64,000 nucleotides of DNA from Streptomyces sp. PCS3-D2 (GCF_000612545.2 NZ_CP097800.1:3097001-3161000); one strand, 5' to 3'; shown: positions 40,893-49,035, counted from the stretch's first letter. Program-made: numbers and translations. The notes: a model not told the origin generated them from the sequence alone.

Positions 40893-41291
40893 TCAGCGGC
40901 CCGCCGTCCGCTCGGCGAGGCGCCGCTCGGCCTCGGGCCAGCCCAGGGGCAGCTCGGTGGCGGGGACGGTCCAGTGGGTGAAGACGGATTCCCGCATGTA
41001 CGCGCTGGCTGCGCGGGCACTGGAGCGGTGGGGCTCGCTGCGGGCGAACCGGTACAGCGCGTCGCGGTCCTCCCACGCGGAGAGGGTGAGGAAGGTGCGG
41101 CGCAGGACGCGTGCCCGCAGGGCGGCGCCGTGGGCGCCGGGGGCCCTGCGCATCTGGCGGATGATGCCGGGGGACTTCAGAAAGAACCTGACGGCCCCGA
41201 GGAGGGTGGTGGTCTCGAAGCGGGAGGCCATGACGTGGACCTCGGCGCCGGGGGCGGCGGGAGTGGGTGTGGACCAGGGGATGTCGGGCAT
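40893..41291 (-). CDS. DUF3291 / monooxygenase-like dimeric alpha-beta protein
   Basis: 132 residues from ATG 41291 (MPDIPWSTPTPAAPG). VHVMASRFETTTLLGAVRFFLKSPGIIRQMRRAPG and TFLTLSAWEDRDALYRFARSEPH fit the DUF3291/ABM-like ferredoxin fold, often found beside transporters or detoxification genes. Soluble, no signal. It lies 80 bases after the DHA2 pump gene on the same strand and may be part of the TetR-controlled unit. A real enzymatic activity cannot be assigned. Confidence 0.75.
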   Translation of the reverse strand: MPDIPWSTPTPAAPGAEVHVMASRFETTTLLGAVRFFLKSPGIIRQMRRAPGAHGAALRARVLRRTFLTLSAWEDRDALYRFARSEPHRSSARAASAYMRESVFTHWTVPATELPLGWPEAERRLAERTAGR

Positions 41292-41371
41292 GGGGTGCTC
41301 TCCTTCCGTGGTGCGGCTGTGTGGGAGCCGCGGGGGCCTGATCGGGTGGGCGGGTGCCGTGGCCGCGCGGA

Positions 41372-42850
41372 TCACCCGGCGGCGGGGACCTGGTCCGCGG
41401 CTCCGGCCGGGGCGGCCGCGGGTACGGCGCCGGGCAGGGGGGCGGGCGCGTTCTCGGCCCTGCGGGGCACCAGGAGGGCCAGCGCGGCGGCGAGCGCGAC
41501 GGCCGCGGCGCCGATCCACAGGGCGGGGACGGTGCCGTCGGTGAACGCCTGCGGGGACGCGTAGCCGCCCCGGGCGGAGAAGACCGAGGCCAGGACGGCC
41601 ACGCCGAGGGCTCCGCCGACCTCGCGCAGGGCGTTGTTGGTGCCGGAGGCCTTGCCCTGGTCGGCGGGGCGCACGGTGGACATCAGGACGTTGGCCGCGG
41701 GGGCGAAGTAGAGGGCCATGCCGATCCCGCTGAGGATCAGCGGCGGCAGCTGCGCGGCGTACGAGACGTCCGTGCTCAGGACCGCGGCGAACCAGCCGAG
41801 GCCGAGTGCCTGGAAGGCCAGGCCGGCGGCGACCACGGGGCGGCCGCCGATGCGGTCGGAGAGGATCCCGGCCAGCGGGGCCACGATCATCGGCATCCCG
41901 GTCCAGGGGAGCATGCGCAGGCCGGCTTCGGTGGGCGAGTACCCCGCGACGCCCTGAAGGAACTGGCTGAGCAGGAAGATCGAGCCGAACATGCCGAGGA
42001 ACATCAGCAGGCTGGCCAGGTTGATCCCCAGGAAGCCGCGGTCGCGGAAGAGCCGCATGGGGAGGACCGGGTCGGCGTTGGTGAAGCCGTGGCGGACGAA
42101 GGCGGCGACGAGTGCGGCTCCGACGATCAGGCCGGCGAGCACGGGGGTGCTGGTCCAGCCCTCGGAGTTGGCGTTGACCAGGCCGTAGACGATGCCGAAG
42201 AGGCCGCCGCTGACGAGCAGGGTGCCGGGGACGTCGAGGCGGGCTCCCGGGACGGTGGACTCGGCGAGGCGCAGGCGGGCGAGCGGGATCAGGGCCAGGC
42301 CTATGGGCACGTTGAGCCAGAAGATCCACTGCCAGGAGATGTGCTCGGTGAGACTGCCGCCGATGAGGGGGCCGCTGGCGACGGCGAGGCCGGTGACGGC
42401 GCCGTAGATGCCGAGGGCCATGCCGCGCCGGGCCGCCGGGACGGCGGCGGTCAGCAGGGTGAGGGTGAGCGGCATCATGACGGCGGCTCCCACGCCCTGC
42501 ACGGCGCGGGCGGCGATGAGCGCGTCGATCCCGGGCGAGAGGGCGGCCGCCGCGGAGGCGCCGGTGAAGACGGCGAGGCCGGCGATGAACAGCCGCCGGC
42601 GGCCGAAGCGATCGCCGAGGGCGGCGCCGAACATGAGGAGGACGGCGAAGGTGAGCGTGTAGGCGTTCACCGTCCACTCCAGGTCCTCCAGCCGGCCGCC
42701 GAGGTCCGCACGGATGGCGGGCAGGGCGGTGGTCACCACCAGGTTGTCGAGTGCGGCCATGAAGCTGGCCACGCCGGTGAGGACGAGGGCCCAGACGGCG
42801 GGCCCGCGCAGTCTGGTGTCGGTGTCCTTGTTGGTGCCGGGTGCGTGCAT
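41372..42850 (-). CDS. DHA2-family (14-TMS) drug/proton antiporter
   Basis: 492 residues from ATG 42850. About 14 hydrophobic segments. Motifs: FMAALDNLVVTTALPAIRADL (motif D1 in TM1), GALGDRFGRRRLFIAG (motif A, TM2-3), ARAVQGVGAAVMMP (motif B Arg) and GLAVASGPLIGGSLTEHISWQWIFWLNVP (motif C). This is the EmrB/QacA type, exporting drugs or natural products with the proton gradient. Substrate unknown. A GTTAGT-N8-ACTAAC operator lies 18-37 bases upstream, matching one next to the TetR gene. Confidence 0.9.
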   Translation of the reverse strand: MHAPGTNKDTDTRLRGPAVWALVLTGVASFMAALDNLVVTTALPAIRADLGGRLEDLEWTVNAYTLTFAVLLMFGAALGDRFGRRRLFIAGLAVFTGASAAAALSPGIDALIAARAVQGVGAAVMMPLTLTLLTAAVPAARRGMALGIYGAVTGLAVASGPLIGGSLTEHISWQWIFWLNVPIGLALIPLARLRLAESTVPGARLDVPGTLLVSGGLFGIVYGLVNANSEGWTSTPVLAGLIVGAALVAAFVRHGFTNADPVLPMRLFRDRGFLGINLASLLMFLGMFGSIFLLSQFLQGVAGYSPTEAGLRMLPWTGMPMIVAPLAGILSDRIGGRPVVAAGLAFQALGLGWFAAVLSTDVSYAAQLPPLILSGIGMALYFAPAANVLMSTVRPADQGKASGTNNALREVGGALGVAVLASVFSARGGYASPQAFTDGTVPALWIGAAAVALAAALALLVPRRAENAPAPLPGAVPAAAPAGAADQVPAAG

Positions 42851-42867
42851 GATTCCCCCTACAATTT

Positions 42868-42887
42868 GTTAGTTATCACTGACTAAC
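42868..42887. promoter_or_regulatory. TetR operator upstream of the DHA2 pump
   Basis: Inverted repeat GTTAGT-N8-ACTAAC, in an AT-rich island unlike its surroundings, just upstream of the pump ATG. The same core recurs at 43508-43527. Confidence 0.75.
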
Positions 42888-42929
42888 TTTCTGGCCCATG
42901 CGGATGCGCGCACGGATCGCGCACTTCCT

Positions 42930-43499
42930 TCACCCCTCCGGACGGCCGGCGACCCGGGTCTCGGGATAGAACCCCTGCCAGACCCTGTGCTCGGGCGGGA
43001 ACCCCATGGCAGCCAAGGTGTTGATCAGCATTCCGTAGGCCATGAAGGTCGTCGTCTCCCCCGCGTCCGCGCCCAGCGACAGATGGACGGTGTCCCAGAG
43101 CTCCGTCCAGCCGGCACGGACCAGCTCGCCGAGCTCGCGGTCCCCGGCCGCCTCGGCGGCGGCGACGGCCACGTACATCTGCAGCTGCATCTGCAGCTTG
43201 TCGGGATCCTCGACGATCAACCGGGTGTATGCGTTCGCCATGGCCTGCTGGGCCTCTTCGCCGTGCAGCCCTTCGACGGCTGCGGCGAAGACGTCGCACG
43301 TCTCCCTCAGGCAGCGCTGGGACGCGGCCAGGAAGATCGCCTGCTTACTGGGGAAGAGTCGGAAGAGGTACGGCTGCGAGACGCCCACCCGCTTGGCGAT
43401 CGCCTCGGTGGAGGTCCCGTGGTACCCACCCCGGGCGAACTCGTGCATCGCCGCACGGATGACGCTCTCACGCCGCTCGTCTGCACTCATCCTTGCCAT
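42930..43499 (-). CDS. TetR-family transcriptional regulator
   Basis: 189 residues from ATG 43499 (an ATG three codons later is also possible). N-terminal helix-turn-helix at about residues 10-55: RRESVIRAAMHEFARGGYHGTSTEAIAKRVGVSQPYLFRLFPSKQAIF, the standard TetR layout with YLFRLFPSK as recognition-helix end. A ligand-binding helical domain follows. Operators beside its own start and upstream of the pump share the core GTTAGT/ACTAAC, which suggests self-repression and control of the pump, released by a pump substrate. No ligand can be predicted. Confidence 0.9.
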   Translation of the reverse strand: MARMSADERRESVIRAAMHEFARGGYHGTSTEAIAKRVGVSQPYLFRLFPSKQAIFLAASQRCLRETCDVFAAAVEGLHGEEAQQAMANAYTRLIVEDPDKLQMQLQMYVAVAAAEAAGDRELGELVRAGWTELWDTVHLSLGADAGETTTFMAYGMLINTLAAMGFPPEHRVWQGFYPETRVAGRPEG

Positions 43500-43504
43500 G
43501 CCAT

Positions 43505-43530
43505 GAAGTTAGTACTCAATCACTAACTTC
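43505..43530. promoter_or_regulatory. TetR operator at the regulator's own promoter
   Basis: Perfect 9-bp inverted repeat GAAGTTAGT-N8-ACTAACTTC (43505-43513 and 43522-43530), ending about 6 bases from the regulator's ATG, so binding would block its promoter. Same 6-base core and same 8-base gap as the pump operator. Confidence 0.8.
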
Positions 43531-43647
43531 GTCAAGGGGCGCCGCGGGCCGCTCGGGCAGAAGGGTGCCGGGACGGAGCGGGGCGCCGAGGAGGCGGCCC
43601 CGCCCCCTCGGACACCCGGGCACCGAGCCCCTCAGGCCCTCAGGCCC

Positions 43648-44076
43648 TCAGGCGAGTGCAACCACCGCGCGGGACATGCCGAGGACCTTCTGGCCGGCGC
43701 TCATGGCCGTCAGGTCGACTCGTACGCGGTTGTCGTCCAGCTTCGCCGCGACCTTGGCGGTGACCTCGATCAGGCCGCCCTGCTCGTCGTTGGGGACCAC
43801 GACGGGCTTGGTGAAGCGCACGCCGTACTCCACCACCGCGCCCGGGTCACCCGCCCAGTCGGTGACCACGCGGATGGCCTCGGCCATGGTGAACATGCCG
43901 TGCGCGATCACGTCCGGCAGTCCGACCTCCTTGGCGAACTTCTCGTTCCAGTGGATCGGGTTGAAGTCGCCCGAGGCGCCGGCGTACTGCACGAGCGTGG
44001 CACGCGTCACGGGGAAGGACGCGGCGGGCAGCTCGGTGCCGACCTCGACGTCGGCGTACTTGATCTGCGCTGCCAT
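43648..44076 (-). CDS. MaoC-family dehydratase (HadB-like, catalytic subunit)
   Basis: 142 residues starting MAAQIKYADVEVGTELP. Hot-dog fold with the hydratase-2 motif YAGASGDFNPIHWNEKFAK (Asp near 37 and His near 42) and AHGMFTMAEA. It forms a pair with the preceding gene, one base apart. In mycobacteria HadB supplies the Asp/His dyad to a HadAB heterodimer dehydrating 3-hydroxyacyl-ACP. The same order rpmG-hadA-hadB is seen here. In Streptomyces no mycolic acid is made, so the substrate is probably another acyl-ACP or acyl-CoA. Confidence 0.85.
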   Translation of the reverse strand: MAAQIKYADVEVGTELPAASFPVTRATLVQYAGASGDFNPIHWNEKFAKEVGLPDVIAHGMFTMAEAIRVVTDWAGDPGAVVEYGVRFTKPVVVPNDEQGGLIEVTAKVAAKLDDNRVRVDLTAMSAGQKVLGMSRAVVALA

Positions 44077-44077
44077 G

Positions 44078-44530
44078 TCAGGCCTCCTCGGGGGCGCGGG
44101 AGACGAGCTTCGTCCACGCCGTCACCACGTGCTCGCCGGTCTCGTCGTGGACCTCGCCGCGGATGTCGATGATGTCGTTGCCCGCGAGCGACTTCACGGC
44201 CTCGATGGTGGAAGTCACCGACAGCCGGTCACCGGCACGCACCGGGCGGGAGTAGGCGAACTTCTGGTCGCCGTGCACGACGCGGCTGTAGTCCAGCCCC
44301 AGCTGCGGGTCCTCGACGACCTGGCCGGCTGCCTTGAACGTGATGGCGAACACGAAAGTGGGCGGCGCGATCACATCGGAGTGGCCGTAGGCCTTGGCCG
44401 CTTCGGGGTCGGTGTAGACGGGATTGGCGTCGCCCACCGCGACCGCGAATTCGCGGATCTTCTCCCGGCCGACCTCGTACGGATCGGTGGGCGGGTAGCT
44501 CCGCCCCACGAAGGACTGGTCGAGAGCCAT
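44078..44530 (-). CDS. UPF0336/HadA-like dehydratase-fold partner subunit
   Basis: 150 residues starting MALDQSFVGRSYPPTDPYEVG. Hot-dog fold resembling the N-terminal dehydratase domain. The position of the catalytic histidine is changed: VGDANPVYTDPEAAK has Tyr where the HadB-like partner has His. It is therefore probably a substrate-binding, non-catalytic half, as HadA is in mycobacteria. It sits between rpmG and the HadB-like gene, with a terminator before it. Confidence 0.82.
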   Translation of the reverse strand: MALDQSFVGRSYPPTDPYEVGREKIREFAVAVGDANPVYTDPEAAKAYGHSDVIAPPTFVFAITFKAAGQVVEDPQLGLDYSRVVHGDQKFAYSRPVRAGDRLSVTSTIEAVKSLAGNDIIDIRGEVHDETGEHVVTAWTKLVSRAPEEA

Positions 44531-44602
44531 GACTCACTACCTCCTGTTGAAGGGACACGAAACACACAGGGACAAAGACAGGAACGGGCACGGAAACGAC
44601 AG

Positions 44603-44632
44603 GAGGCCGCCCCCAATGAAGGGGACGACCTC
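44603..44632 (-). terminator. rpmG terminator
   Basis: 12-bp stem with G-U pairs (44603-44614 with 44621-44632) around AATGAA, starting 34 bases beyond the rpmG stop. Separates rpmG from the HadA-like gene. Confidence 0.55.
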
Positions 44633-44665
44633 ATGACGGTGCCTGTATTCGAGACTTCGCCGGGG

Positions 44666-44830
44666 TCAGCGGGTCTCGCGGTGCGCGGTGTGCGAGTTGC
44701 AGCGCGGGCAGTGCTTCTTCATCTCCATGCGGTCCGGGTTGTTACGCCGGTTCTTCTTGGTGATGTAGTTCCGCTCCTTGCACTCCACGCAGGCCAGCGT
44801 GATCTTCGGGCGGACGTCGGTGGCAGCCAC
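44666..44830 (-). CDS. rpmG: 50S ribosomal protein L33 (zinc-binding, four-cysteine form)
   Basis: 54 residues from GTG 44830 ([21 protein letters not shown]), easily missed because it is short and starts with GTG. Cysteine pairs CVEC and CPRC bind zinc, and [20 protein letters not shown] closes the protein. Streptomyces also keep cysteine-less L33 forms used under zinc limitation; this is the zinc-containing one. It lies downstream of tRNA-Thr and tRNA-Met on the same strand. Confidence 0.93.
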   Translation of the reverse strand: MAATDVRPKITLACVECKERNYITKKNRRNNPDRMEMKKHCPRCNSHTAHRETR

Positions 44831-44875
44831 GTGAGTGCTCCTTGACGGACTATGGGACGGATGAACGCATAAAAG

Positions 44876-44913
44876 AGTAGCCGATCGGGAGACCGACCCC
44901 GCAATCGGCTACT
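44876..44913 (-). terminator. Terminator between tRNA-Met and rpmG
   Basis: Perfect 10-bp outer stem AGTAGCCGAT / ATCGGCTACT (44876-44885 with 44904-44913), followed on the minus strand by CTTTTATG. Starts 6 bases beyond the tRNA 3' end. Confidence 0.75.
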
Positions 44914-44918
44914 GTGGG

Positions 44919-44991
44919 TAGCGGCGACCGGACTTGAACCGGTGACACAGCGATTATGAGCCGCTTGCTCTACCGACTGAGCTACGCCGCT
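44919..44991 (-). tRNA. tRNA-Met (anticodon CAT)
   Basis: 73-nt cloverleaf: acceptor AGCGGCG / CGCCGCT, D arm TAGCTCAGTCGGTAGAGC, anticodon loop CTCATAA, T arm ACCGG-TTCAAGT-CCGGT, discriminator A. The fully paired first base (A1-T72) marks it as elongator rather than initiator. No encoded CCA. Confidence 0.93.
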
Positions 44992-45039
44992 TTGATGTGA
45001 TCAGCTCCCCACCCGAGGGTGGGGAACCTCTCTCACCAG

Positions 45040-45112
45040 AGCCCCAATGCGGAATCGAACCGCAGACCTTCTCCTTACCATGGAGACGCTCTACCGACTG
45101 AGCTATTGGGGC
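45040..45112 (-). tRNA. tRNA-Thr (anticodon GGT)
   Basis: 73-nt cloverleaf: acceptor GCCCCAA / TTGGGGC, D arm TAGCTCAGTCGGTAGAGC, anticodon loop ATGGTAA with GGT, T arm GCGG-TTCGATT-CCGC, discriminator T. Co-oriented with tRNA-Met 48 bases downstream; a small hairpin (45006-45025) sits between them. Confidence 0.94.
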
Positions 45113-45473
45113 GAGCGATGAAGACATTACACGGTTGCCCGCCGATCGCCCAAATCCTTTGCGGGAACTGGGCCCCGAGGGGGTTCTGAAGCCTCTCCCG
45201 GTCAACTCGCCGGCCACTCCCGCCCCACTTCCCCCGCAGTTTGTGCGCGGGCTCACACCGGGCGCTCACTCTTCGCGGCCGGCGCGGGTGCGCGGGCGCC
45301 CTGGCGCGGAGGAGCGCAAGCGCGCCGGCGCGGAGGCACCACACCGGTACGACTATTGCGCTCCTGCGCGAAGCGGAGCATGCCGCGCCCTAGGCTCGGA
45401 GCACGCTGCGTGATCTTGGGCCGAGGGCCGCGGCCACGGCCCCAGGGACCGCCCGAGCCACCGCAGGAGCGCG
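45113..45473. other. Non-coding gap between tRNA-Thr and the amidohydrolase gene
   Basis: 361 bases. It holds the tRNA-Thr promoter on the minus strand and, on the plus strand, a possible TAGGCT -10 at 45391-45396. The rest is extremely GC-rich with no convincing small gene. Confidence 0.6.
45124..45153 (-). promoter_or_regulatory. tRNA-Thr/Met promoter
   Basis: Minus strand: -35 TTGGGC (45148-45153), 18-base spacer, -10 TAATGT (45124-45129), start near 45117, five bases before the tRNA 5' end. Confidence 0.55.
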
Positions 45474-46748
45474 ATGTCCGACAGCCAGCCGCAGCAGCCG
45501 TCCCCCTCCCCCCGCGGCGGCAACGGCAATGGCAGCGCGGCTGCCGCCGAGGCCACCACCCTGCTCCTCGCCGGGGCCCGCCTCACGGACGGCCGCACCG
45601 TCGACGTCCGCCTCGGCGGCGGCCGGATCCAGGCCGTCGGGACCACCGGCAGCCTGTCCTCCCCCGTGCTGTCGCGGGTGGACCTCAGCGGATACCTGCT
45701 GCTCCCCGCCCCCGCCGAGCCGCACGCCCACGGCGACACGGCGCTGACCGCCGACGGAGACGGCCCCGTCTCGTACGCCCCCGACGAGGTGCAGCGCCGC
45801 GCCACCGAAGCGGCGCTGCTCCAGCTCGGCCACGGCGCGACCGCCCTGCGCTCGCACGTGCGGATCGGCGGCGTGCACGGTCTCGGCCCCCTGGAGGCCG
45901 TGCTCCAGGCCCGGCGCTCACTGCGCGGGCTCGCCGACCTGACCGCGGTCGCCGTACCCCGGCTGCTGACCGGGGCGGCCGGAGCCGACGGGCTCGCCAT
46001 GCTGCGGGACGCGGTCAAGATGGGCGCCGCGGTGATCGGCGGCTGTCCGGACCTGGACCCGGACCCCACGGGCTTCCTCGAAGCCGTGCTGGGGCTCGCC
46101 GACGAGCACGGCTGCCCCGTGGACCTGCACACGGACGGTGACGACCCGGCCCGCCTCTCCCGGCTCGCGGCGATGGCGGGCGGGCTGCGCCCCGGGGTGA
46201 CCATCGGCCCCCTGGGCGGCCTCTCCCGGCTCCCGCTGGACACGGCGGCCCGCGCCGCGGACCAGCTCGCGGCGGCCGGCGTACGGGTGACCTGCCTGCC
46301 CCAGGGCGACTGCGCGGCGCTGGAGCGCCGCGGCCTGCGCACCGCCCCCGTACGACTGCTGCGGGCCGCCGGAGTGCCCGTCGCCGCCGGCAGCGGGGCG
46401 CTGCGGGACAGCGGCAACCCGGTCGGCCGCGGCGACCCGCTGGAGGCCGCTTACCTCCTTGCCTCCCAGGGCGGGCTCCGCCCCGGCGAGGCCTACGAAT
46501 CCGTCAGCGCCCGCGCCCGCGAGGCCATGGGCCTGCCGGAGGTGCGGGTGGAGGCCGGCTTCCCGGCGGAGCTGCTCGCCGTACGGGGCGACCGGATCTC
46601 GGGCGTGCTGTCCCTCGCGTACAGCCGGATCGTGATCCACCGCGGGCGGGTGGTGGCCCGGACGAGCGCGGTAAGGGAGTACTGCGACTCCGCCGTCGCG
46701 GTGGCCCTGGACCTGCCCCGGCAGGGCCGCACGGAGGCCGGGCCCTGA
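45474..46748 (+). CDS. Cytosine-deaminase-like amidohydrolase with lost catalytic residues
   Basis: 424 residues from ATG 45474, with AGGAG upstream. A low-complexity 25-residue N-terminus precedes an amidohydrolase barrel. Compared from memory with E. coli CodA, EPHAHGDT keeps both metal His, RSHVRI and VDLHTDGDDP keep a further His. The Glu of HxDE is Gly here, the SH of the fourth metal site is replaced by GP (VTIGPLGG), and the Asp of the last site is Gly (AGSGALRD). It probably does not deaminate cytosine and may be non-catalytic or act on something else. It lies 48 bases before the NAD-binding gene. Confidence 0.8.
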   Translation: MSDSQPQQPSPSPRGGNGNGSAAAAEATTLLLAGARLTDGRTVDVRLGGGRIQAVGTTGSLSSPVLSRVDLSGYLLLPAPAEPHAHGDTALTADGDGPVSYAPDEVQRRATEAALLQLGHGATALRSHVRIGGVHGLGPLEAVLQARRSLRGLADLTAVAVPRLLTGAAGADGLAMLRDAVKMGAAVIGGCPDLDPDPTGFLEAVLGLADEHGCPVDLHTDGDDPARLSRLAAMAGGLRPGVTIGPLGGLSRLPLDTAARAADQLAAAGVRVTCLPQGDCAALERRGLRTAPVRLLRAAGVPVAAGSGALRDSGNPVGRGDPLEAAYLLASQGGLRPGEAYESVSARAREAMGLPEVRVEAGFPAELLAVRGDRISGVLSLAYSRIVIHRGRVVARTSAVREYCDSAVAVALDLPRQGRTEAGP

Positions 46749-46796
46749 GGGGTGTCTTCCCGGGCGGGGGCGCCCGGCTCGTCGTACCGTCGGGAC

Positions 46797-47453
46797 ATGC
46801 GCATCGTCATCGCGGGTGGACACGGTCGGATCGCGCTGCGGCTGGAGCGCCTGCTCGCCGCGCGCGGGTACGAGGTCGCGGGCATCATCCGCGACCTCGA
46901 ACAGGGTGACGACCTCAGGGAAGCGGGCGCCGAACCGGTGCTCTGCGATCTGGAGTCGGCCACGGTGGAGCACGTGGCGGGGATCCTGCAGGGTGCGGAC
47001 GTGGCGGTGTTCGCGGCGGGCGCCGGCCCCGGCAGCGGCGCCGGGCGCAAGGACACCGTGGACCGGGGTGCGGCGGTGCTGTTCGCCGATGCGGCCGAAC
47101 GGGCCCGCGTCCGCCGGTTCCTGATGGTCTCTTCGATGGGTGCGGACGCCCACCACGAGGGCGACGAGGTCTTCGACGTCTACCTGCGGGCGAAGGGCGA
47201 GGCCGACGACCACGTACGGACCCGGCTGGGCCTGGAGTGGACGGTCCTGCGCCCCGGATCACTGCTCGACGACGCCGGACAGGGGCAGGTGCGCCTGGAG
47301 GCGCGGACGGGCCGGGGGACGGTGCCGCGCGACGACGTGGCGGCGGTCCTGGCCGAGCTGGTGGAGACGCCCGCGACGGCGGGCCTGACCCTGGAGCTGA
47401 TCTCCGGCTCGACCCCGGTCCAGGTCGCCGTGAAGGGCGTGGCGGGCAACTGA
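46797..47453 (+). CDS. Atypical short-chain NAD(P)-binding protein
   Basis: 218 residues from ATG 46797. The Rossmann start MRIVIAGGHGRIALRLERLLAARG has a GGxGxIA nucleotide loop instead of the classical GxxGxxG spacing. Further features are IIRDLEQGDDLREAGAEPVLCDLE, VFAAGAGPGSGAGRKDTVDRG, FLMVSSMGADAHH and WTVLRPGSLLDDAG. This is the atypical SDR class (YwnB/BVR-B-like), used as reductases or as redox or stress sensors. The usual YxxxK pair is reduced to YLRAKGEAD. Function unassigned. Confidence 0.83.
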   Translation: MRIVIAGGHGRIALRLERLLAARGYEVAGIIRDLEQGDDLREAGAEPVLCDLESATVEHVAGILQGADVAVFAAGAGPGSGAGRKDTVDRGAAVLFADAAERARVRRFLMVSSMGADAHHEGDEVFDVYLRAKGEADDHVRTRLGLEWTVLRPGSLLDDAGQGQVRLEARTGRGTVPRDDVAAVLAELVETPATAGLTLELISGSTPVQVAVKGVAGN

Positions 47454-47502
47454 CGACCCGGCGGAAGGGCGGGCACCCGGCGCCGGCCCTCCCGCCCGCG
47501 GC

Positions 47503-47943
47503 TCAGAACTGCGCTTGCAGCGTGTCGTCGGAGCGCCCGACGGAGTCCTGCTGGTAGCGGCGCTCGTAGGTGTCGCGGATCCGCTCGATGCGCACGCTGC
47601 GCTCGTCGGCCTCCTTCTCCGGGTACAGCAGGACCACTTCGTAGGAGGTCTCCCGGACGATCCTGTCGTCCCCGCCGCGCCACTGGCCGTACCCGTCGTG
47701 GAGGGTCAGCCCCTCGGGAAAGGCGGGGGTGATCTCCCGGTCCAGGAACCGCATGAACTCCCGCTCCGCGACCGGGTCCCGGCCGTCGGCCCGTGCCGTG
47801 CCGAAGTACAGCCGGGTCTCCCGGTAGGGCTCCCCCACGTCCGTGTGCAGGGCGGCTCCCACCAGAGCCGGAATCCCCGCGCCGAGCAGGGCCACGAGTA
47901 CCCCGCCGCCCACCTTCCCCCGCGTGTCAGATGTCCATTTCAC
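47503..47943 (-). CDS. DUF3574 membrane-anchored/secreted protein
   Basis: 146 residues from GTG 47943 (VKWTSDTRGKVGGGVLVALLG). An N-terminal hydrophobic helix (about 12-30) acts as signal or anchor. The domain ETRLYFGTARADG...EREFMRFLDREITPAFPEGLTLHDGYGQWRGG is the DUF3574 signature. GTG is the only reasonable start in frame but lacks a good ribosome site. Function unknown. It is convergent with the NAD-binding gene and preceded by tRNA-Tyr on the same strand. Confidence 0.75.
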   Translation of the reverse strand: MKWTSDTRGKVGGGVLVALLGAGIPALVGAALHTDVGEPYRETRLYFGTARADGRDPVAEREFMRFLDREITPAFPEGLTLHDGYGQWRGGDDRIVRETSYEVVLLYPEKEADERSVRIERIRDTYERRYQQDSVGRSDDTLQAQF

Positions 47944-48062
47944 CCCCGGTGAACGACCGGGAGCCGCCGACGATGCGGCCGGGCGCCACCACGGCGCTGC
48001 CAGGAATGCGAAAGAACCCCCGTCCACTGCGTTTTCGCAGATGAACGAGGGTTCTACTCGCG

Positions 48063-48144
48063 TGGCGGCGCCAGGATTCGAACCTGGGTAGGCTAAGCCG
48101 ACGGATTTACAGTCCGCTCCCATTGGCCACTCGGGCACACCGCC
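48063..48144 (-). tRNA. tRNA-Tyr (anticodon GTA)
   Basis: 82-nt class II tRNA: acceptor GGCGGTG / CGCCGCC (one T-G), anticodon stem-loop CGGACTGTAAATCCG, long variable arm (TCGGCTTAGCC region), T arm CCAGG-TTCGAAT-CCTGG, discriminator A. Confidence 0.94.
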
Positions 48145-48343
48145 ATGGGATGTCGCCTTCAAGACCGCTTTCCGCGGTTCTCCCTGGCAACGACGTAAAC
48201 GATACCTGATGACCGGGGGTGCTTCGCCACCGGATTGATCAGCACCGCGGGCGGGCGCGGTGGCTAGGCTTTGCCGAGCGGTCCGGGGATGTCCGGCCGC
48301 GCCCTCCGGGGCGATCGCAATCGACTTCAAGGAGCCACAGCAC

Positions 48344-48832
48344 ATGGCCGACTCCAGTTTCGACATCGTCTCGAAGGTCGAGCGGCAGGAGGTCGACAAC
48401 GCCCTCAACCAGGCCGCCAAGGAGCTCTCGCAGCGCTACGACTTCAAGGGCACCGGCGCCACCATCGCCTGGTCCGGCGAGAAGATCCTGATGGAGGCGA
48501 ACTCCGAGGAGCGCGTCAAGGCCGTCCTCGACGTCTTCGAGACCAAGCTGGTCAAGCGCGGCATCTCGCTCAAGGCGCTCGACGCCGGTGAGCCGCAGCT
48601 GTCCGGCAAGGAGTACAAGATCTTCGCCACGATCGAGGAGGGCATCTCCCAGGAGAACGCCAAGAAGGTCGCGAAGATCATCCGTGACGAGGGTCCGAAG
48701 GGCGTCAAGGCCCAGGTCCAGGGCGACGAGCTGCGCGTCAGCTCCAAGAGCCGTGACGACCTCCAGGCCGTCCAGGCCCTCCTCAAGGGCAAGGACCTGG
48801 ACTTCGCGATCCAGTTCGTGAACTACCGCTGA
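48344..48832 (+). CDS. YajQ-family nucleotide-binding protein (UPF0234)
   Basis: 162 residues from ATG 48344, with AAGGAG upstream. [43 protein letters not shown] and [16 protein letters not shown] are the family's conserved blocks. In some proteobacteria YajQ binds cyclic di-GMP and alters a transcription factor. Streptomyces use c-di-GMP in development, so a similar role is possible but unproven. It stands alone and ends in a terminator. Confidence 0.92.
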   Translation: MADSSFDIVSKVERQEVDNALNQAAKELSQRYDFKGTGATIAWSGEKILMEANSEERVKAVLDVFETKLVKRGISLKALDAGEPQLSGKEYKIFATIEEGISQENAKKVAKIIRDEGPKGVKAQVQGDELRVSSKSRDDLQAVQALLKGKDLDFAIQFVNYR

Positions 48833-48859
48833 CCCGAGGTCCGCGACCTGTCACCACGC

Positions 48860-48891
48860 CGGCCCGGCGGTCCTCACCGACCGCCGGGCCG
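48860..48891 (+). terminator. yajQ-like gene terminator
   Basis: 13-bp perfect stem (48860-48872 with 48879-48891), 6-base loop, about 28 bases beyond the stop. Confidence 0.75.
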
Positions 48892-49035
48892 CGGTGATTG
48901 CGGGGTGCGTGGGGTGCGTGTGCCGGGCGCGTGCGGCGCGCGCGCTGCCGCGGGCTTCCGTGGGCACTTGGGCGGCGGGGAGTGCGCCCAGCACCGTGGG
49001 TGGCATCACATCACCGCGTGGCAGGGGGTTCTCGC

